Positions 45,828-55,462 of a DNA stretch of 64,000 nt are shown here, piece after piece. Made by a program: the position numbers and the translations under genes. A model generated the notes under the pieces. It saw nothing but the letters and a program-made list of their open reading frames with translations, ran no database searches and was not told the DNA's origin. The first letter of the stretch is position 1, and each line of letters opens with the position of its first letter. Where the stretch lies: NCBI RefSeq assembly GCF_900129095.1, contig NZ_FQVA01000004.1, forward strand, positions 124,001-188,000. The letters are read 5' to 3'. This DNA comes from Microbulbifer donghaiensis (GTDB taxonomy: Bacteria; Pseudomonadota; Gammaproteobacteria; Pseudomonadales; Cellvibrionaceae).

Positions 45828-47405
45828 TTAGCGGTTCTTGGGCTTGCCGCCCCCTTTGCCACCGCCGCCATTGCCGCCGCCACCGGTGCCGCCGCCGTCA
45901 CCGGGGTTGGTGCCGGTACAGGCGTTGGCGCCCAGGTAGTTAACGGCGTCCATGGCCTGTACCAGACCGTTGCCGTAGGCGTTATCGCGGCCGGCTGCAC
46001 CGAGGTCCTCGGCGGTCGCGTTCAGGGCCGCGCGGATCTCGCCCGGCGCGCAGTTGGGGTAGTGGCTCCACACCAGAGCCGCCACGCCGGCCACGTGCGG
46101 TGTCGCCATGGAGGTGCCGTTGAAGTAGGCGTAGTCACTCGCCTCGATGGCGAGTGTGGTGCTGGCGCCGAGTTGGTTCAGCAGCGCCGCACCATCGGTG
46201 TCGGAGATGCCGGCGGAGGGGATGCTGGTGACAGTCTCGCCCAGTGTGCCGTTGAGCATGCCCGGCTCATTGTTGTAGACCACCGCAGCGATACCGCCAC
46301 CGGCCTCACAGTTGAGCACCTTGTCGGCAAAGCTGATATTGCCGCGCTGGATCAGGCACACCTTGCCGGCGGCGCTGGTGCAGGCGGACTCGCCGGTGCC
46401 GCAGTCTTCGAGGGCGCCGGTCGCGGAGCCCATCGGGCTGCCTTCCATGCCGGTGGCTTCAATATCGCCGCCGCCGACGGTCAGCGTCGTGGACAGGCCC
46501 ATGCCTACTGGCACAGAGGACAGTACATCGACGCCGGGACCGGCCATTTCGACCTGGTCTGTCTGCTGGGAGAAGTCCGCAATTACCTTGTTGCTGTCGA
46601 TGGCCGCAACGGAAACCACGGAGTCGTAGGAGGCCGGGTAGGAGTGGCGGGTATTGCCGTCGTTGCCGGCGGCGGCAATGGAGAGGACGCCGTTGTTGGC
46701 GTAGATGTCGGCGAAGGCGCGTTCTTCGGTCTTGGAGGCGCGGTCACCACCGAGGCTCATGTTGATCACATTGGCGCCGTTGCTGACACAGGCGTCTGCG
46801 GCTGCCACCAGCGAGGACGAGTAGCCCCAGCCGTCGGCATTGAACACCTTGACGATATGCAGGTTGATATTGCTGTTCGGCAGTACGCCGACGACGCCGA
46901 CACCGTTATTCATCGCGGCGATGGTGCCCGCCACGTGGGTGCCGTGGCTGTTCTGGTCTTCGTACCAGTTGCCGGTGCCTGAATCGTTACTGCCGGAAAC
47001 GGCGTTGCCGGACAGATCTTCGTGGGAAATGTCATAACCGGAGTCGATGATACAGACGGTGCGGTTGCCGGCTACGCCGTCGCTGACCTGGTCCGCTTGT
47101 ACCATCGGAATGCCGAAGGGAACTTCCTGGGACAGCAGGTAGCGCTTCACGTCCTCTTCGACGTATTCGACGTTGGGATTGTTCTGTAGCGCCTGCAGCG
47201 CTTTTTGCGGCAGGTGCGCGGCGAACGCATTGTGCTTGTCCAGCGCCAGGGCCGAACGGCCACCGTTTTGCTGCATTTGCGCTTTGACGGCAGCGCCTTT
47301 GCCATTTTTGAATTTGATGATGTAACGCTCGTCTGCCGCGTTTACTTGCGCAGATACGGCCAGCGCAATTGCGCCAGCGGCAAATATCGACAAGGTGTTT
47401 CTCAT
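45828..47405 (-). CDS. Secreted S8 (subtilisin-like) serine peptidase with PA insert and Gly-rich tail
   Basis: A 525-residue exported protease. Signal peptide (AAGAIALAVSAQVNA), then an inhibitor I9-type propeptide (RYIIKFKNGKGAAVKA ... NPNVEYVEEDV), then the S8 domain with D121 in CIIDSGYD, H154 in NSHGTHVAG and S432 in FNGTSMATPH. A PA domain (about 320-400; ACTSAAGKVCLIQRGNISF) is inserted between the His and Ser motifs, as in lactocepin- or vibriolysin-type enzymes. The C-terminus ends in about 28 residues that are almost only Gly, Lys, Pro and Asn, instead of the usual PPC secretion domain. ATG 47405 is preceded by GGAGC. Confidence 0.94.
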   Translation of the reverse strand: MRNTLSIFAAGAIALAVSAQVNAADERYIIKFKNGKGAAVKAQMQQNGGRSALALDKHNAFAAHLPQKALQALQNNPNVEYVEEDVKRYLLSQEVPFGIPMVQADQVSDGVAGNRTVCIIDSGYDISHEDLSGNAVSGSNDSGTGNWYEDQNSHGTHVAGTIAAMNNGVGVVGVLPNSNINLHIVKVFNADGWGYSSSLVAAADACVSNGANVINMSLGGDRASKTEERAFADIYANNGVLSIAAAGNDGNTRHSYPASYDSVVSVAAIDSNKVIADFSQQTDQVEMAGPGVDVLSSVPVGMGLSTTLTVGGGDIEATGMEGSPMGSATGALEDCGTGESACTSAAGKVCLIQRGNISFADKVLNCEAGGGIAAVVYNNEPGMLNGTLGETVTSIPSAGISDTDGAALLNQLGASTTLAIEASDYAYFNGTSMATPHVAGVAALVWSHYPNCAPGEIRAALNATAEDLGAAGRDNAYGNGLVQAMDAVNYLGANACTGTNPGDGGGTGGGGNGGGGKGGGKPKNR

Positions 47406-47738
47406 TAGAAAAGCTCCAGAATAGGCCTGAATTTCTATCGTTATTGATGTTGTGGCCACCCGGCGACCTTTTTTCCCTAAAGGGTCATTGGGAGCAACGG
47501 TGCCGACTGCAGGTGGAGGAAATCGAAAAATAGCAACTTGCGGGCTTTCGCCAACTAGAAAATCTAGCAGTCGTGACGGGGTTGGCAAACTTAGAATGTG
47601 GTGGAATTTTGGCGCCTGTTTTGCTGAGGAACAGATCGTTAGTATCGTCGAACTTATCGGGGTCTCGGATAAGTTTGGTACATTTGTACATCCTGATACC
47701 AGCCGGTTCTGGTTTACCCCGGTGTCACTTCAAAAATA
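47406..47738. other. Intergenic region upstream of the S8 peptidase
   Basis: It holds the leftward S8 promoter. A 95-codon rightward frame (47452-47739) has no ribosome binding site, no family match and odd composition, so I do not call it a gene. Confidence 0.4.
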
Positions 47739-47807
47739 AAAAACGGCCCATGGCCGCACGGTCGTCCGCAGTAAAAAACCGCTTTCGACCGCCGCCACGG
47801 GCCGCTG
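47739..47807 (-). terminator. Long hairpin terminator after the M16 peptidase gene
   Basis: Arms CGGCCCATGGC and GCCACGGGCCG enclose a GC-rich loop; on the reverse strand the hairpin is followed by TTTTTTATTTTT, 12 bases after the stop. Confidence 0.7.
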
Positions 47808-47818
47808 CTGTAAGAAGT

Positions 47819-50647
47819 TTAATTCGATGCCAGGCTGGGAACCTGCTTGCCGTCTGCATCCAGCTCCACGATCGGGCCGATATTCAGATCGCGAACACCT
47901 GCCTCGATTTTTGCCTTATCGCCGACGATGACCCAGATAAACTGCTCCGGCTTGATCGTCTTTCGCGCCAGCGCGTGGATGTTGTCGAGATTTGCGCCGC
48001 GAATCTGCTCCGCGTAGCCATCCATATAATTCAGTGGGCGCTCGTAGGTGATCATGTCTGAAACTGCACCGGATACCGCCGCGATAGTTTCGAAGCGCCC
48101 GGGCAGTTCGTTGATGCGCTTGTCTTTTACCTTCTGCAGCTCTGCGGCCATTGCCGGCTTATCGCCGATGTAGGCCCGTAGCTCCTTCTGCAGTTCCGCC
48201 AGGGACTCACTGGTCTTGTCGGTCTGCACCGGTGCGTAGACCAGCAGTGGCTGCTGCCCCTTGGCGCCGGTCATGAACGAGTAGGCACCGTAGGCCCAGT
48301 GCTTCTCCTCGCGCAGGTTCATATTGATGCGCGCGGTGAAGGTGCCGCCGAGGATATCGTTCATCATATGCAGCGCCTCGCGCTCGGCGATCTTCTCCGA
48401 GGGCGCGAGCAGGCCGCCGATAATGATGGACTGCTCGGAGTCCGGCTTGTCGATCAGGTAGACACTGGCCTGCTGCGGGTGCGCGACTTTTGCCAGGTTC
48501 TTCTGCGGCAGGGCGGCTTCGGGCGCACGCCAGTCGGCAAAATGGTTTTCCAGTTTCTGCACCAGTCCATCCATGGTGATATCACCCACCGCGACCAGCG
48601 TGGCGTTGTCCGGGCGCATCCATGTCTGGTGGTAGTTGAGCAGGTCCTCGCGGGTCAGCGACCCGATGGAGGCTTCGGTGCCGCTGCCGGTAAAGGGCAC
48701 GCCGTAGGCATGGTCCGCCCCGTACAGCAGCGGTGGCAGGCTGCGCAGCGCCATCTGCACCGGCTTGGTTTTTTCCTGCTGAATGCCCGCGATCCAACGG
48801 CTGCGCTTGCGCTCTATTTCCTCGTTGGCGAAGGCCGGGCGCAGCACTATATCGGCGTACAGCGCCATGGAATCATCCAGGTTGCCGGTCAGCGCATTCA
48901 GGCTCACTGTCGCAGTGTCGATATCGGCACCTGTGCCAATACGCGCACCGAGCATTTCTTCTTTGGCGCTGATCTCCAGCGCACTCAGCCTGGCGGTGCC
49001 CTCTTTTAGCATCGACATGGCGTAACTGGAGGTGCCCAGCTTCTGTCCCTGGTCGGCGGCGTAGCCGGCGTCAAAGATCAGGCGCATGTCCACCACCGGT
49101 ACGGAGTTGCGCTCCGCCAGAATCACCTTGAGGCCGTTGGAGAGCTCCGCGGTCTGCAGCTCGGGGAAGGGCACCGACGGAAACTCACCGGTGTCCGGCA
49201 GTTTGGATCTATCGGCGCCGCTGTCCGCGACCTTGTACTCGGGGAAGGGGTGCACTTCCAGGTTGTAGTCGCCGCTGGACAGCCACTCCTGCGCGGCGCC
49301 CTGCACCTGCTGTGGGGTCAGCTGCTGCTTTTCGGCGATGGCATCCAGGTAACCGTTGGGGTTGTTCAGGTAGAGCTCGCCGCGGGCCAGGATCACACCC
49401 TTGCCGCTCCAGCCGCCCACCTGTTCCAGGTCGCGCGCGTAAGCCGCGTACTCGCTCATGTTGACCCGCGCCAGTTCCTCGGCGGTCGGGCCTTCTTCGA
49501 GGAATCTCTGCAGCTCCTCCTCGATGGCCGCTTCCACTTTGGCCAGCTCGACGCCGGGCTTGGCATCGGCGATGACCTGGAAGATGGACGACAACTCGAA
49601 CTCGTACAGGGCGACGTTGACGCTGGTGGCTATCTGGTCCTTGTACACCAGGCGCTCGTAGAGGCGCGAGTTCTTGCCGTCGCCCAGTACCGCGGCCGCC
49701 AGGGCCATGGCGTTGGCGTCCTCGTGACCCAGGTTCGGGGCGTTCCAGACCTTGTAGATGCGCGACTGGGCGACTCGGTCGAACATCTGGTCGCGGCTGG
49801 ATTGGTCGCGCTTGGCGATCCAGGCCTTTTTCTTGATCAGCGGCGGGCCCGCGGGAATATCCGCAAAGTATTTGCCCACCTTTTCCTTTGCGGTTTCCAC
49901 ATCGATATCACCGGCCAGTACCAGCACGGTATTGGCGGCGCCGTAGTAGGTCTTGAACCACTCGTGTACGTCTTCCAGTGCAGCCGAGTCCAGGTCTTCC
50001 ATGGAGCCAATGGTGGTCCAGGAATAGGGGTGACCCTCGGGGAAAATGGCGGCCTGCATTTTTTCCCAGACCTTGCCGTAGGGCTGGTTCTGTCCCTGAC
50101 GCTTCTCGTTCTGCACCACGCCGCGCTGCTCGTCGAGCTTCTCCTGGGTGATAACGCCGAGCAGGTGGCCCATGCGGTCCGACTCCATCCACAGCGCCAT
50201 ATCCAGAGCATTGCTGGGCACGGTTTCGAAATAGTTGGTGCGGTCCAGCCATGTTGTCCCGTTCATGCCGGTGGCGCCGGCTTGTTCAAACGGCTTGAAG
50301 AATTCGTCGTCGTAATTTTCCGAACCATTGAACATCAGGTGCTCGAACAGGTGGGCGAAGCCGGTGCGCCCGGGTTTCTCATCCTTGGAGCCGACGTGGT
50401 ACCAGACACCCACGGAGACGATCGGCGCCTTGCGGTCCTCGTGCACGATGACGCGCAGACCGTTGGGCAGGGTGAATTTTTCGTGGGGGATATGCAGCGC
50501 GTCGGCGACTTCTGCGGCACTGGTTGCCGCAGTCGGTGCGGGCAGCGATTCAATATTGGTGGTTTTGTTACCTTGCGGTGCCTCTCCGCAGGCGGCTATC
50601 GCCAGCGACAGCGTCAGGGGTATCCAGTACGGACGTACGGTTTTCAT
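47819..50647 (-). CDS. M16-family zinc metallopeptidase, two-domain, lipoprotein
   Basis: A 942-residue pitrilysin-like peptidase. The lipobox LAIAAC places the lipidated cysteine at C20, so it is probably periplasmic and membrane-anchored. The first M16 unit (about 55-480) has the inverted zinc motif H99-L-F-E102-H103 in AHLFEHLMFNGS with a downstream glutamate in EQRGVVQNEKRQG. The second unit (about 510-935) starts LSNGLKVILAERNSVPVVDM and lacks the zinc motif, as usual for the structural half. ATG 50647 has AAGGAAACC upstream; the longer frame to 50833 is not supported. Such proteases degrade peptides in a clam-shell chamber. Confidence 0.93.
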   Translation of the reverse strand: MKTVRPYWIPLTLSLAIAACGEAPQGNKTTNIESLPAPTAATSAAEVADALHIPHEKFTLPNGLRVIVHEDRKAPIVSVGVWYHVGSKDEKPGRTGFAHLFEHLMFNGSENYDDEFFKPFEQAGATGMNGTTWLDRTNYFETVPSNALDMALWMESDRMGHLLGVITQEKLDEQRGVVQNEKRQGQNQPYGKVWEKMQAAIFPEGHPYSWTTIGSMEDLDSAALEDVHEWFKTYYGAANTVLVLAGDIDVETAKEKVGKYFADIPAGPPLIKKKAWIAKRDQSSRDQMFDRVAQSRIYKVWNAPNLGHEDANAMALAAAVLGDGKNSRLYERLVYKDQIATSVNVALYEFELSSIFQVIADAKPGVELAKVEAAIEEELQRFLEEGPTAEELARVNMSEYAAYARDLEQVGGWSGKGVILARGELYLNNPNGYLDAIAEKQQLTPQQVQGAAQEWLSSGDYNLEVHPFPEYKVADSGADRSKLPDTGEFPSVPFPELQTAELSNGLKVILAERNSVPVVDMRLIFDAGYAADQGQKLGTSSYAMSMLKEGTARLSALEISAKEEMLGARIGTGADIDTATVSLNALTGNLDDSMALYADIVLRPAFANEEIERKRSRWIAGIQQEKTKPVQMALRSLPPLLYGADHAYGVPFTGSGTEASIGSLTREDLLNYHQTWMRPDNATLVAVGDITMDGLVQKLENHFADWRAPEAALPQKNLAKVAHPQQASVYLIDKPDSEQSIIIGGLLAPSEKIAEREALHMMNDILGGTFTARINMNLREEKHWAYGAYSFMTGAKGQQPLLVYAPVQTDKTSESLAELQKELRAYIGDKPAMAAELQKVKDKRINELPGRFETIAAVSGAVSDMITYERPLNYMDGYAEQIRGANLDNIHALARKTIKPEQFIWVIVGDKAKIEAGVRDLNIGPIVELDADGKQVPSLASN

Positions 50648-50945
50648 GGCGGTTTCCTTACTTATTTTTTGATCCTGAAGCCGCCGTCCCGGATGGGCTT
50701 CGGAGACCGCTGACGAGTAAGGGGGCAGAAAACCGATTGCTCTGCTCATTGTCGTTCTGCACCGGTAACACTGGCCGGTGGCGGCACATCCGTGAGCCAA
50801 TAGAAACGCCATTGCTGCGCTGCTTGCAAACACCTGGGCGGCGACTTCCGTGCGGACTTTATACCGGGCCGGTCCACCGCTGGCAAACCGGTTTCAGGCA
50901 GGCCGAGCGAAATAAAGGGCCGCTGAAAAGTTTTTTTCAGGCAGA

Positions 50946-51344
50946 TCAGTAGGCGTCGCGGATCAGTTCGATACCCGGCAGGATGGCGCGGCGCCATGCC
51001 GACTCCACCTCAGCGGAAAATTCCCCGTCGTGCTGGCGCAGTGTGTCCAGCAGGGCGTCGAGCCACAGGCGGTACCACTCCGGGCGAATGTTGTAACCAT
51101 TGCGCGAGTGGCTCTGCCCCAGGGCACGCAGTTTGCTGTCCGGCATACCGCGGGCATGCATTACCAGTTGCATGATGCCGTTGCGCAACAGGTGGCGCTG
51201 TTGCTTCATGTCGGTATCGACAAACAGCGCGCGGACTTCGTCGGAGCTGCCCATAAAGCGGTCGTAAAAGTCGACAAAAAACTGCTCGTTGTTGCAACAG
51301 CGCCCATAGCTCTGAAAGACGATATCGCTATCCGCGGTTCCCAT
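50946..51344 (-). CDS. Single-domain bacterial globin
   Basis: A 132-residue heme protein. The globin pattern includes NNEQFFVDFYDRFMGSSDEVRALF (B to CD region, split), then HLLRNGIMQLVMHARG and LGQSHSRNGYNIRPEWYRLW, where H79 is the likely proximal heme ligand, and a C-terminal AWRRAILPGIELI helix. Bacterial single-domain globins bind oxygen or nitric oxide. ATG 51344 (AGGGAG upstream) was preferred to TTG 51350. The roughly 300 bases between it and the M16 gene contain no gene. It stands alone on the reverse strand, and a role in NO or oxygen stress is only inferred from the family. Confidence 0.85.
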   Translation of the reverse strand: MGTADSDIVFQSYGRCCNNEQFFVDFYDRFMGSSDEVRALFVDTDMKQQRHLLRNGIMQLVMHARGMPDSKLRALGQSHSRNGYNIRPEWYRLWLDALLDTLRQHDGEFSAEVESAWRRAILPGIELIRDAY

Positions 51345-51487
51345 TGGCAAAACTCCCTGTAGGTACGGCCCTGGCGGTTCAATGCCAGGGGTGAAAAGAC
51401 TTAGATTTTGTGTGGGTTTGGCGCGCGGATTCTAGCGGGCGGGGAAATCGGCGGGAAGGTCTTTATCGGCAAATCGCTCGGCGGGCT

Positions 51488-51682
51488 TCAGGTTTCATTC
51501 TCGTGCTGCAGGCGGACATCCAGGGAGCCGTCTGCGTTTTCCGTCAAGCGGATGACGATCGGCCGGCAGCATACCGAGCAGTCCTCGATATAGGTCTGTG
51601 TACCCGCAGAGAAATCCACCAGCAGCGTGATGACTTCGCCGCAGTATGGGCAGGGCGCGCTGCATTCCTCCAGATAGTCCAC
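51488..51682 (-). CDS. CPXCG-motif cysteine-rich protein
   Basis: A 64-residue protein with four to five conserved cysteines: CPYCGE (CPXCG motif) near residue 11 and DCSVCCRP near residue 34, matching the family of small gammaproteobacterial proteins with text LLVDFSAGTQTYIEDC. Metal binding through CxxC/CxxCC is probable. GTG 51682 was chosen because GGAGG lies nine bases upstream; GTG 51691 would overlap it. It is divergent from pgk. Function is unknown. Confidence 0.85.
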   Translation of the reverse strand: MDYLEECSAPCPYCGEVITLLVDFSAGTQTYIEDCSVCCRPIVIRLTENADGSLDVRLQHENET

Positions 51683-51897
51683 CGGCGCCACCTCCGCGGC
51701 TAGGCGTTGAATGCTCGGGACAATTGTACCGCGGCGTCAGGGGGATGAAATGACAGCGTTATCAGGGCGCCGCGACCGCCCTGTGGTAATTCAACTACAG
51801 AACGGCTTGATATACTCCGCGCGGGCTGCCGCCCGGCAGGCGGTGGCGATATAATCCGCGCCCACTTTATCTACAGCGAGCTACGGGGGATTGGCGA

Positions 51898-53061
51898 ATG
51901 GCGGTTAAATTGATGACGGATCTGGACCTGGCGGGCAAGCGGGTACTGATCCGCGAAGATCTGAATGTCCCGGTAAAAGACGGGGCTGTCACCTCGGATG
52001 CGCGCATTCGCGCTGCGCTCCCCACCATCCGGGCCGCCATCGATGCCGGCGCCAAGGTGCTGCTGATGTCCCATCTGGGCCGCCCCACCGAGGGCGAGTA
52101 CGCGGAAGAGTTCTCCCTGGCACCGGTGGCCGCGCACCTTGGCAAGCTGCTCGGCAGCGATGTCGCGCTGATCAAGGAGTGGCGCGACGGTGTCCAGCTG
52201 GCCGATGGCGAAGTGGCTCTGCTGGAAAACGTGCGTTTCAATCCGGGTGAAAAGAAGGACGACGATGCGCTGGCCAAGGCCTACGCCGGCTTGTGCGACA
52301 TCTTCGTCATGGACGCCTTCGGCACCGCGCACCGCGCCCAGGCCTCGACCCACGGTGTGGCCAAGTTCGCGCCGGTGGCCTGTGCCGGCCCCCTGCTGGC
52401 GGCAGAACTCGATGCGCTGGAGAAGGCCCTGGCCGAGCCGGCGCGCCCGATGGTGGCGATCGTCGGCGGTTCCAAGGTGTCGACCAAGCTGACCGTGCTG
52501 GAAACCCTCGCCGACAAGGTGGACCAGCTGATCGTCGGCGGCGGCATCGCCAACACCTTCCTCGCCGCCTGCGGCAAGCCGGTGGGCAAGTCCCTGTGCG
52601 AGCACGATCTGGTGGATACCGCCAAGTCGCTGATGCAGCAGTGCGATATCCCGCTGCCGGTGGACGTGGTGACCGGCAAGGAATTCAGCGAGTCCGCCGC
52701 CGCCGAGACCAAGTCCGCCGACCAGGTGACCGCCGACGACATGATCTTCGATATCGGTCCGCAGTCCTCGGCCCAACTCGCGGAGATTCTCAAAGAGGCG
52801 AAGACCATTATCTGGAACGGCCCGGTGGGGGTGTTCGAATTCGACCAGTTCGGTGGCGGCACCGAGCGCCTGTCCCAGGCGATCGCCGACAGCGACGCCT
52901 TCTCCATTGCCGGCGGCGGTGACACCCTGGCTGCGGTGGACAAGTACGGCATCGCCGACAAAGTCTCCTATATTTCCACCGGCGGTGGCGCCTTCCTCGA
53001 ATACGTAGAGGGCAAGACCCTGCCCGCGGTGGCGATGCTGGAAAGTCGCGCCAACGGATAA
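51898..53061 (+). CDS. pgk: Phosphoglycerate kinase
   Basis: A 387-residue glycolytic kinase converting 1,3-bisphosphoglycerate and ADP to 3-phosphoglycerate and ATP. Motifs: the N-terminal substrate site [42 protein letters not shown], the hinge text [16 protein letters not shown] and the nucleotide motif [14 protein letters not shown] with [11 protein letters not shown]. Length is standard (E. coli 387). It is followed by fba 109 bases downstream, with a family B hairpin in the gap. It would normally follow epd directly, but here it is about 11 kb away. Confidence 0.97.
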   Translation: MAVKLMTDLDLAGKRVLIREDLNVPVKDGAVTSDARIRAALPTIRAAIDAGAKVLLMSHLGRPTEGEYAEEFSLAPVAAHLGKLLGSDVALIKEWRDGVQLADGEVALLENVRFNPGEKKDDDALAKAYAGLCDIFVMDAFGTAHRAQASTHGVAKFAPVACAGPLLAAELDALEKALAEPARPMVAIVGGSKVSTKLTVLETLADKVDQLIVGGGIANTFLAACGKPVGKSLCEHDLVDTAKSLMQQCDIPLPVDVVTGKEFSESAAAETKSADQVTADDMIFDIGPQSSAQLAEILKEAKTIIWNGPVGVFEFDQFGGGTERLSQAIADSDAFSIAGGGDTLAAVDKYGIADKVSYISTGGGAFLEYVEGKTLPAVAMLESRANG

Positions 53062-53090
53062 AGGCCCGCGCCGACGATTAACTAACACAC

Positions 53091-53118
53091 CGTCATTCCG
53101 GCATGCGCCGGGATGACG
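53091..53118. repeat. REP-like palindrome, family B, copy 3 (single hairpin)
   Basis: CGTCATTCCGGCATGCGCCG and the inverted half form one hairpin between pgk and fba. Confidence 0.65.
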
Positions 53119-53170
53119 AAATAAAAATACAAAAGAAAGATTTTAAATTCAGACGAGAAAGGAAAGTTTC

Positions 53171-54235
53171 ATGGCCCTTATCAGCTTGCGCCAAATGCTG
53201 GATCACGCCGCCGAGCACGGCTACGGCGTGCCCGCATTCAACGTCAACAACCTGGAGCAGATGCGCGCGATCATGGAAGCGGCGCGGCAGACCGACTCCC
53301 CGGTGATCGTGCAGGCCTCCGCCGGCGCACGCAAATACGCCGGCGCGCCCTTCCTGCGCCACCTGATCCTCGCCGCCATCGAGGAGTTCCCGGAAATTCC
53401 GGTGGTGATGCACCAGGATCACGGCACCAGCCCGGCGGTGTGCCAGCGCTCCATCCAGCTGGGCTTCAGCTCGGTGATGATGGACGGCTCCCTGCAGGAG
53501 GACGGCAAGACCCCGGCCTCCTACGAATACAACATCGACGTGACCAAGCGCGCGGTGGAGATGTCCCACGCCTGTGGCGTTTCCGTCGAGGGTGAGCTGG
53601 GCTGCCTGGGTTCCCTGGAAACCGGCATGGCCGGCGAGGAAGACGGTGTCGGTGCCGAGGGTGTGTTGTCCCACGACCAGCTGCTGACCGACCCGGAAGA
53701 GGCTGCGGATTTCGTACAGAAGACCAAGGTGGACGCCCTGGCGATCGCCTGCGGCACCAGCCACGGCGCCTACAAGTTTACCCGCCCGCCCACCGGCGAC
53801 ATCCTCGCGATCGACCGCATCAAGGAGATCCACGCGCGCATTCCCGGCACCCACCTGGTGATGCACGGCTCTTCCTCGGTACCGCAGGAGTGGCTGGCAG
53901 TGATCAACGAGTTCGGCGGTGAGATTCCGGAAACCTACGGCGTGCCGGTCGAGCAGATCTGCGAGGGCATCAAGCACGGCGTGCGCAAGGTCAACATAGA
54001 TACCGACCTGCGCCTGGCTTCCACCGGTGCGACCCGCCGCTTCCTGGCGCAGAACCCGTCAGAGTTCGATCCGCGCAAATTCTACAAGGTGGCGCTGGAT
54101 GCGATGAAGGATATCTGCGTGGCCCGTTACGAGGCCTTCGGCACTGCCGGTAACGCCAGCAAGATCCGCCCGATCAGCCTGGACGCCATGAGCCAGCGCT
54201 ACGTCGCCGGTGAACTGGAGCCGCAGATCAAGTAA
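53171..54235 (+). CDS. fba: Class II fructose-bisphosphate aldolase
   Basis: A 354-residue zinc-dependent aldolase of the longer 'Calvin-cycle' class IIA subtype. It cleaves or forms fructose 1,6-bisphosphate. Zinc-ligand and active-site text: [14 protein letters not shown] near residue 80, [37 protein letters not shown] near 140, [18 protein letters not shown] near 232 and [20 protein letters not shown] precedes ATG 53171. It follows pgk and probably shares its transcript. Both directions of the reaction may operate, supporting glycolysis and gluconeogenesis. Confidence 0.97.
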   Translation: MALISLRQMLDHAAEHGYGVPAFNVNNLEQMRAIMEAARQTDSPVIVQASAGARKYAGAPFLRHLILAAIEEFPEIPVVMHQDHGTSPAVCQRSIQLGFSSVMMDGSLQEDGKTPASYEYNIDVTKRAVEMSHACGVSVEGELGCLGSLETGMAGEEDGVGAEGVLSHDQLLTDPEEAADFVQKTKVDALAIACGTSHGAYKFTRPPTGDILAIDRIKEIHARIPGTHLVMHGSSSVPQEWLAVINEFGGEIPETYGVPVEQICEGIKHGVRKVNIDTDLRLASTGATRRFLAQNPSEFDPRKFYKVALDAMKDICVARYEAFGTAGNASKIRPISLDAMSQRYVAGELEPQIK

Positions 54236-54248
54236 AGGTTGATTTGTC

Positions 54249-54314
54249 GTCGTTCCGGCGCAGGCCGGAACCCAGGTGCCACTAAACTGGATGCCGGCCT
54301 GCGCCGGCATGACG
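54249..54314. repeat. REP-like palindrome, family B, copy 4 (two hairpins)
   Basis: CGTTCCGGCGCAGGCCGGAA and GATGCCGGCCTGCGCCGGCA hairpins lie just after the fba stop. Confidence 0.7.
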
Positions 54315-54412
54315 ACATCCTCTAAATGGTTGGAGCGGGCGTCCACCCATTTCGTATCCGGCGCAACAGCCAGTCGATTCCCCCGCCGTGAAAATGCAGT
54401 ACCATTGACTCA

Positions 54413-55396
54413 ATGGATCTACTGCAAGACATCACCACCGTCGAACACAGCCCGGTACTCAAGCGGCCGGATTACTCGGCGTTGCGTCAGCAATTAGCGG
54501 AACTGGATTTCAGCGCCAACGATGAAGGCCCGCTGCTGCCGGCGCTGCAGGAATACCGCAACTACTACGACCTGCAGTTTCCGCGCGCGAGCAAAACCGG
54601 CGTCGGCACTTTCACCGCCTGCGGCTTCGAACTGGTGGCCCAGTACTGGCTGGTGGACAAGCCGCGCGGCACCCTGTTTATCTGCCACGGCTATTTCGAC
54701 CACACCGGCATCTACGGCGCCGCCGTGCGCTTTGGTCTCGAACGCGACCTGAACGTGGTGATTTTCGATTTCCCCGGCCACGGCCTCTCCAGCGGTGAGC
54801 CGGTGGCCATCGATACCTTCCTGCAGTATCGCCAGGTGCTGGATGCACTGCTGCAGAGAGCCCGCGACAAACTGCCGGGCCCCTGGCACGCGCTGGGGCA
54901 GAGCACCGGCGGTGCTGCACTGCTGGCCTATCTGCAGTACAGCAGCTGGCAGCCATTCGACAAGGTATTCCTGCTGGCGCCGCTGGTGCGCCCGGCGCGC
55001 TGGCATGTGCGCAAGTGGATGTACTACCTGGGCCGCTTCTTCCTGGTCGCACCCAATCGCGGTTTCAATATCAACACCCACGATGCAGAGTTCGTGCGTC
55101 GCCAGGCGCACCGGGATCCGCTGCAGTCGCCGGTGATGTCGATGCGCTGGCTCGGCGCCATGGTGGACTGGCTGAAGATCTTCCCGAAAACCGCGAAAAA
55201 CCCCAAGCCCATCTTGGTCGTGCAGGGCACCGGTGACGAGACGGTGTCCTGGCGCTACAACATGCGCGCCATCCGCGACCGCTTCCCCAACAGCAAGCGG
55301 GTGATCATTCGCGGTGCCCGCCACCAGATGATCAACGAGACCCAGCCATTCCGGCACCAGATACTGAAGGCGCTGGACGACTGGCTGAATGCTTAA
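54413..55396 (+). CDS. Alpha/beta hydrolase (serine aminopeptidase S33/lysophospholipase-like)
   Basis: A 327-residue cytoplasmic hydrolase. The oxyanion text GTLFICHGYFDHTGIYG near residue 86 and the nucleophile S164 in HALGQSTGGAALLAY define the Hydrolase_4 group (monoglyceride lipase or lysophospholipase-like). The later QGTGDETVSWRYN gives the acid Asp near residue 280, and ARHQMINE near 302 contains the catalytic His. Preceding 170 bases contain only a family B repeat. It stands alone facing rarD. Lipid or peptide ester substrates are possible. Confidence 0.87.
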   Translation: MDLLQDITTVEHSPVLKRPDYSALRQQLAELDFSANDEGPLLPALQEYRNYYDLQFPRASKTGVGTFTACGFELVAQYWLVDKPRGTLFICHGYFDHTGIYGAAVRFGLERDLNVVIFDFPGHGLSSGEPVAIDTFLQYRQVLDALLQRARDKLPGPWHALGQSTGGAALLAYLQYSSWQPFDKVFLLAPLVRPARWHVRKWMYYLGRFFLVAPNRGFNINTHDAEFVRRQAHRDPLQSPVMSMRWLGAMVDWLKIFPKTAKNPKPILVVQGTGDETVSWRYNMRAIRDRFPNSKRVIIRGARHQMINETQPFRHQILKALDDWLNA

Positions 55397-55462
55397 TTTG
55401 AATTGCGCTCCTCAGCGAGGAGGGCGCCGCTGCGCCTGTTCCTCGAAGGAATCAGGCCGCAG

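Noticed and set aside
47452-47739. 95-codon rightward frame upstream of the S8 peptidase
   Set aside because: No Shine-Dalgarno sequence, no family resemblance, and it overlaps the leftward promoter region and the neighbouring terminator.
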